From the NCBI GenBank assembly GCA_035263025.1, contig DATFRR010000149.1, forward strand, positions 1-16,809: 16,809 bases of DNA, read 5' to 3'. Positions 14,967-16,809 of this stretch are shown here, one piece after another. Within the stretch, counting starts at the first letter, position 1, and every line of letters begins with the position of its first letter. Made by a program: the position numbers and the translations under genes. This DNA comes from DASQPR01 sp035263025 (GTDB taxonomy: Bacteria; Actinomycetota; Actinomycetes; Mycobacteriales; Micromonosporaceae). Under the pieces are notes generated by a model, which saw nothing but the letters and a program-made list of their open reading frames with translations, was not told the DNA's origin and made no database searches.

Positions 14967-14987
14967 CGCCGTCGGACCGTTACGGCG
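14967..14987. terminator. Small hairpin in the recG / Excalibur convergent gap
   Basis: Perfect six-base arms CGCCGT and ACGGCG with a nine-base loop, itself able to pair CGG with CCG. It begins three bases after the recG stop and overlaps the stop codon of the opposite gene. There is no T-tract, so termination is only a possibility. Confidence 0.35.
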
Positions 14988-15246
14988 CCTCGCAGGCGAC
15001 GCCGTCGTGATCGGTGTCGAGAGCCTTGTTCGCCTTGTAGAGCGCCGAGTCGATGTGGAAGTTCGTGACGCGCTTGATTTTCTTGCTCGCGACGTGGTCG
15101 ACCGCGAACGCCTTGCCGACGCCGTGGGGATACGCGGCGTGCATGGCGGCGCAGTTCTTGTAGTGCGTGGCCGACTGCGGCGACGCAACGGCCAGCATCG
15201 ACCCCGCGAGCACGGCGGTGCCGATGAAGATGAAGTGGCCGGCCAT
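14980..15246 (-). CDS. Small secreted Excalibur calcium-binding domain protein
   Basis: 88 residues. The N-terminus (HFIFIGTAVLAGSMLAVASPQSA) is a signal peptide with a likely cut near residue 26. The mature part has THYKNCAAMHAAYPHGVGK (first half of the Excalibur domain, Cys32), a Lys-rich middle and the Ca-binding DTDHDGVACE (77-86, Cys85). Cys32 and Cys85 can form the domain's disulfide. Excalibur domains are found in secreted actinobacterial and firmicute proteins, often beside nuclease or cell-wall domains; here it stands alone and its role is unknown. The ATG at 15246 is the only start in frame, since an in-frame TAA lies just upstream. GGAGG is present but twelve bases away, longer than usual. 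It is an extra gene between recG and rsmD. Confidence 0.85.
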   Translation of the reverse strand: MAGHFIFIGTAVLAGSMLAVASPQSATHYKNCAAMHAAYPHGVGKAFAVDHVASKKIKRVTNFHIDSALYKANKALDTDHDGVACEAP

Positions 15247-15268
15247 ATTCGGTGATTACCTCCAAAAA

Positions 15269-15288
15269 CGGATAACAACCGTATAACA
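15269..15288 (-). promoter_or_regulatory. Candidate promoter/operator with 11-bp direct repeat upstream of the Excalibur gene
   Basis: On the minus strand the nine-base sequence TGTTATNCG occurs twice at an 11-base period, about one helical turn (starting at 15288 and 15277). Each copy includes a TAT(A/C)CG that could serve as a -10 box, and this is the most AT-rich patch nearby. Tandem half-sites at 11 bases are the usual target layout of OmpR-family response regulators such as MtrA or PhoP. No regulator can be named from this alone. Confidence 0.4.
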
Positions 15289-15367
15289 GCGATCGACCGG
15301 CCTTGTGGGCGGAATCCGCTCAGATGGCACACAAAGATCGGTACGGCCGGAGCCTGAGTGGCCGGAC

Positions 15368-15373
15368 TACGGT
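15368..15373 (+). promoter_or_regulatory. -10-like box (TACGGT) for leaderless rsmD
   Basis: TACGGT fits TANNNT and ends six bases before the GTG at 15380. The GTG lacks a Shine-Dalgarno and starts exactly where RsmD homology begins. Confidence 0.45.
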
Positions 15374-15379
15374 GACGAG

Positions 15380-16144
15380 GTGACCAGGATCATCGCCGGC
15401 ACGTACGGCGGCCGGCGGCTCGCGACGCCGATCGGCGAGGACACCCGGCCGACCGCGGACCGGGTGCGCGAGGCGATGTTCAGCGGCCTAGACGCAGCCC
15501 ATGTGCTCTACGGACGGCGGTTCCTGGATCTCTACGCGGGCAGCGGCGCGGTCGGACTCGAAGCCGCCTCCCGTGGCGCCGACCATGTGCTGCTCGTTGA
15601 GTCCGACCCCCGAGCGGTGCGCGTGATCCGCGACAACGTCGCCGCACTCGACGCCAGCGACCGCGCGACAGTCCTGCCGTCACGCGTCGCGAGCGCTCTC
15701 GCCGCCGGCCCCCCTGCTGCTACGCCGCCAGTGAGCGCGGCGCCACTCTTCCGTGGCACGTCCAGTGACGGTGCGCCGACCAACGGTCCAGGCGCTTTGG
15801 CTAGGAAGAGTGCGCCGACCAACGGTCCAGGCGCTTCGACCAGGAAGAGCGCGCGACAACGTATCGATGCCACGTCCAGGGACCGTGCGCCGACCGGAGG
15901 TCCAGGCGCTTCGACCAGTAATAGCTTTGACATTGTGTTTGCGGATCCGCCGTACCAGGTCTCCGAAGTGGAGATCACCGCGATGCTGGCGGCGCTTGTC
16001 GACCGCGGTTGGCTCAACCCGGGCGCGCTGATCATCCTGGAGCGCTCGAAGCGCTCGCCCGCGCCGACCTGGGTGCAGTCAGTCACCGCGGAGCGCTCTC
16101 GCCGATACGGTGAGACCATGCTTTGGTACGGTCGCCGCTCATGA
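15380..16144 (+). CDS. rsmD: 16S rRNA (guanine966-N2)-methyltransferase RsmD with repeat-encoded insertion
   Basis: SAM-dependent methyltransferase acting on G966 of 16S rRNA in the 30S subunit. The N-terminus MTRIIAGTYGGRRLATP and TRPTADRVREAMFSGL are canonical. SAM motif I is DLYAGSGAVGLEAASRGA (50-67), then LLVESDPRAV. The catalytic motif is FDIVFADPPY (183-192), and the end ILERSKR...RRYGETMLWYGR is typical. The protein is 254 residues against about 185-195 for the family. The excess is a Pro/Gly/Ala/Ser/Lys-rich stretch at about 110-182 between the DNVAAL..ATVLPSRVASALAA strand/helix and FDIVFADPPY. Three copies of a palindromic repeat encode APTNGPGA (twice) and APTGGPGA there. The frame is intact, so the enzyme is probably made with a surface loop. 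The GTG at 15380 fits the homology; earlier in-frame codons do not. The stop overlaps coaD (ATGA). Confidence 0.93.
   Translation: MTRIIAGTYGGRRLATPIGEDTRPTADRVREAMFSGLDAAHVLYGRRFLDLYAGSGAVGLEAASRGADHVLLVESDPRAVRVIRDNVAALDASDRATVLPSRVASALAAGPPAATPPVSAAPLFRGTSSDGAPTNGPGALARKSAPTNGPGASTRKSARQRIDATSRDRAPTGGPGASTSNSFDIVFADPPYQVSEVEITAMLAALVDRGWLNPGALIILERSKRSPAPTWVQSVTAERSRRYGETMLWYGRRS
15744..15812. repeat. 9-bp inverted repeat bracketing repeat copy A in rsmD
   Basis: CACTCTTCC at 15744-15752 and its exact reverse complement GGAAGAGTG at 15804-15812 enclose copy A. The right arm's GGAAGAG recurs after copy B (15843-15849). This may mark the ends of the original inserted unit, or be chance in repetitive DNA. 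The downstream-of-ddl copy lacks these arms. Confidence 0.45.
15772..15797 (+). repeat. Palindromic REP-like repeat, copy A (inside rsmD)
   Basis: 26-base core identical to copy B and to the reverse complement of copy D after ddl. Arms GCGCC/GGCGC and GACC/GGTC enclose an AAC loop on this strand. The preceding bases (CACGTCCAGTGACGG) also resemble the flank of copies C and D. Encodes APTNGPGA in the rsmD frame. Confidence 0.9.
15811..15836 (+). repeat. Palindromic REP-like repeat, copy B (inside rsmD)
   Basis: Core identical to copy A, starting exactly 39 bases (13 codons) later. Followed by CGACCAGGAAGAG where copy A has TGGCTAGGAAGAG, so A and B look like a tandem duplication. Same reading frame, same peptide APTNGPGA. 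Confidence 0.9.
15886..15911 (+). repeat. Palindromic REP-like repeat, copy C (inside rsmD), loop variant
   Basis: Starts 75 bases (25 codons) after copy B. Arms GCGCC/GGCGC and GACC/GGTC are the same as in A and B, but the three loop bases are GGA instead of AAC. The left flank CACGTCCAGGGACCG matches the flank of copy A better than copy B does. Encodes APTGGPGA in frame. Confidence 0.88.
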
Positions 16145-16656
16145 GCACCCGCGAACCGAGCCGGGCGGTCTGCCCTGGTTCGTTCGACCCTGCCACCAAC
16201 GGGCACCTGGACATCATCGGCCGCGCGAGCCGACTCTACGACGAGATCATCGTCGCGGTGCTCGTGAACGAGTCGAAGCATGGGCTCTTCTCCCACATCG
16301 AGCGCATGGAAATGCTCGCTGAGGTCACAAAGGACCTCGCCAACGTACGGGTGACGTCGTTCGAGGGGCTGCTGGTCGACTTCTGCCGCACCGAGCACGT
16401 GAAGGTCGTCGTCCGGGGTCTGCGCGCCGTCACTGACTTTGACTACGAGCTGAAGATGGCTCAGATGAACCACGGCCTGTCCGGCCTGGAGACGTTGTTC
16501 ATGCCGACCAACCCGCTCTATTCGTTCGTGTCGTCGAGCCTCATCAAGGACGTCGCGAAGTGGGGCGGTGACGTGTCGGCGCACGTACCCGAGTCGGTGG
16601 CGGCGCGGCTCAAGCAGCGCCTCGCGGACCGCTATCCGCGCGGCGCGGGGGCGTGA
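16141..16656 (+). CDS. coaD: Phosphopantetheine adenylyltransferase
   Basis: Transfers AMP from ATP to 4'-phosphopantetheine, the penultimate step of coenzyme A synthesis; hexameric cytosolic enzyme. Nucleotidyltransferase motif CPGSFDPATNGHLDII (11-26) has the T/HxGH signature as TNGH (19-22). Further landmarks: NESKHGLFSHIERMEML (43-59), RGLRAVTDFDYELKMAQMN (92-110) and PTNPLYSFVSSSLIKDVAKWGG (122-143) with the SSS nucleotide loop, as in other actinobacterial CoaD. 171 residues from the ATG at 16141, a little longer than usual because of about eight extra residues at the start and a short Arg/Gly tail. The start overlaps the rsmD stop by four bases (ATGA), the standard actinobacterial rsmD-coaD pair. 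Confidence 0.97.
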   Translation: MSTREPSRAVCPGSFDPATNGHLDIIGRASRLYDEIIVAVLVNESKHGLFSHIERMEMLAEVTKDLANVRVTSFEGLLVDFCRTEHVKVVVRGLRAVTDFDYELKMAQMNHGLSGLETLFMPTNPLYSFVSSSLIKDVAKWGGDVSAHVPESVAARLKQRLADRYPRGAGA

Positions 16657-16702
16657 GCCACCGCGGACATTGGCTGGGTCGCCGCGGTCTCGCGAACAAG
16701 TC

Positions 16703-16730
16703 TCACGATGACACGATCACGATGACACGA
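16703..16730. repeat. 14-bp perfect tandem duplication downstream of coaD
   Basis: TCACGATGACACGA occurs twice in direct succession and is followed by TG. It lies in the 153-base stretch after coaD (16657-16809), where no confident gene is seen on either strand. A plus-strand frame opening with a GTG that overlaps the coaD stop stays open to the window edge but is Arg/His-rich and unrecognisable. Confidence 0.7.
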
Positions 16731-16809
16731 TGTCGCCGGCGTCACCTGCGCCGCTCGCGCGTTGAGCGGTTCGGCGGGTCGCCGACGGCGCGCCGGCCCG
16801 TCATGATGG

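Noticed and set aside
15707..15931. CRISPR array in the rsmD repeats
   Set aside because: Only three units, with unequal spacings of 39 and 75 bases, spacers partly repetitive themselves, located inside an intact coding frame and with no cas genes.
15707..15931. rsmD as a pseudogene broken by repeats
   Set aside because: No stop or frameshift; motif I, DPPY and the C-terminal motifs remain in one frame and coaD coupling is kept.
15753..16031. Separate small protein in another frame of the rsmD insertion, and the long antisense frame over rsmD/coaD
   Set aside because: The repeat core lacks stops in several frames, which creates open frames on both strands. The rsmD frame has homology on both sides, so the others are shadows.
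16653..16809. Partial plus-strand gene starting at a GTG overlapping the coaD stop
   Set aside because: Open to the window edge for about 52 codons, but Arg/His-rich, with no recognisable pattern, and containing the 14-bp repeat; equally explained by high GC.

Overview
The window is a gene-dense, high-GC stretch of an actinomycete (Actinomycetota) chromosome. Codons end almost always in G or C, GTG starts are common, and several genes appear to be leaderless. The gene set and order (cofC, plsC, gpsA, ddl, DUF3515, thiL, rpmB, DAK2/FakA-like, recG, rsmD, coaD) is the conserved actinobacterial core neighbourhood familiar from Streptomyces and Mycobacterium. A CofC/FbiD enzyme indicates coenzyme F420 biosynthesis. 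The genus cannot be fixed from the sequence alone.

Layout. 1-828 (minus): the 5' part of a small cold-shock-like protein gene, then cofC, whose 3' end runs into a short tandem repeat array. 950-4013 (plus): plsC, gpsA and a Cys/Met-metabolism PLP enzyme, joined by 4-base stop/start overlaps as one operon. 4041-6559 (minus): a two-gene operon, an AAA+ ATPase with an N-terminal TPR-like segment followed by a TPR protein with a multi-pass membrane tail. 6805-7908 (plus): ddl. 8000-8807 (minus): a stand-alone RAM (Lrp/AsnC ligand-binding) domain gene followed by a DUF3515 membrane-anchored protein. 8984-10488 (plus): thiL and a GNAT acetyltransferase. 10602-10793 (minus): rpmB, facing the GNAT gene across a strong terminator. 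11047-14963 (plus): the DAK2/FakA-like gene overlapping recG. 14980-15246 (minus): a secreted Excalibur-domain protein. 15380-16656 (plus): rsmD overlapping coaD. The last 153 bases hold a 14-bp tandem repeat and no confident gene.

Most genes are housekeeping: phospholipid synthesis (plsC, gpsA), peptidoglycan precursor (ddl), cofactors (cofC, thiL, coaD), ribosome (rpmB, rsmD) and DNA repair (recG). The most unusual signal is a palindromic, REP-like repeat family. A 26-bp core is present once, inverted, directly after ddl and three times in direct orientation inside rsmD. All three rsmD copies are in the same reading frame and expand the methyltransferase by roughly 60-70 residues between its SAM-binding half and its catalytic DPPY motif. 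The stem arms are the same in every copy while the loop differs in one copy, which suggests that a hairpin is what is maintained. A second repeat type (about 21-22 bp units) has been read into the 3' end of cofC. The AAA+/TPR-membrane pair is the least understood protein module here.
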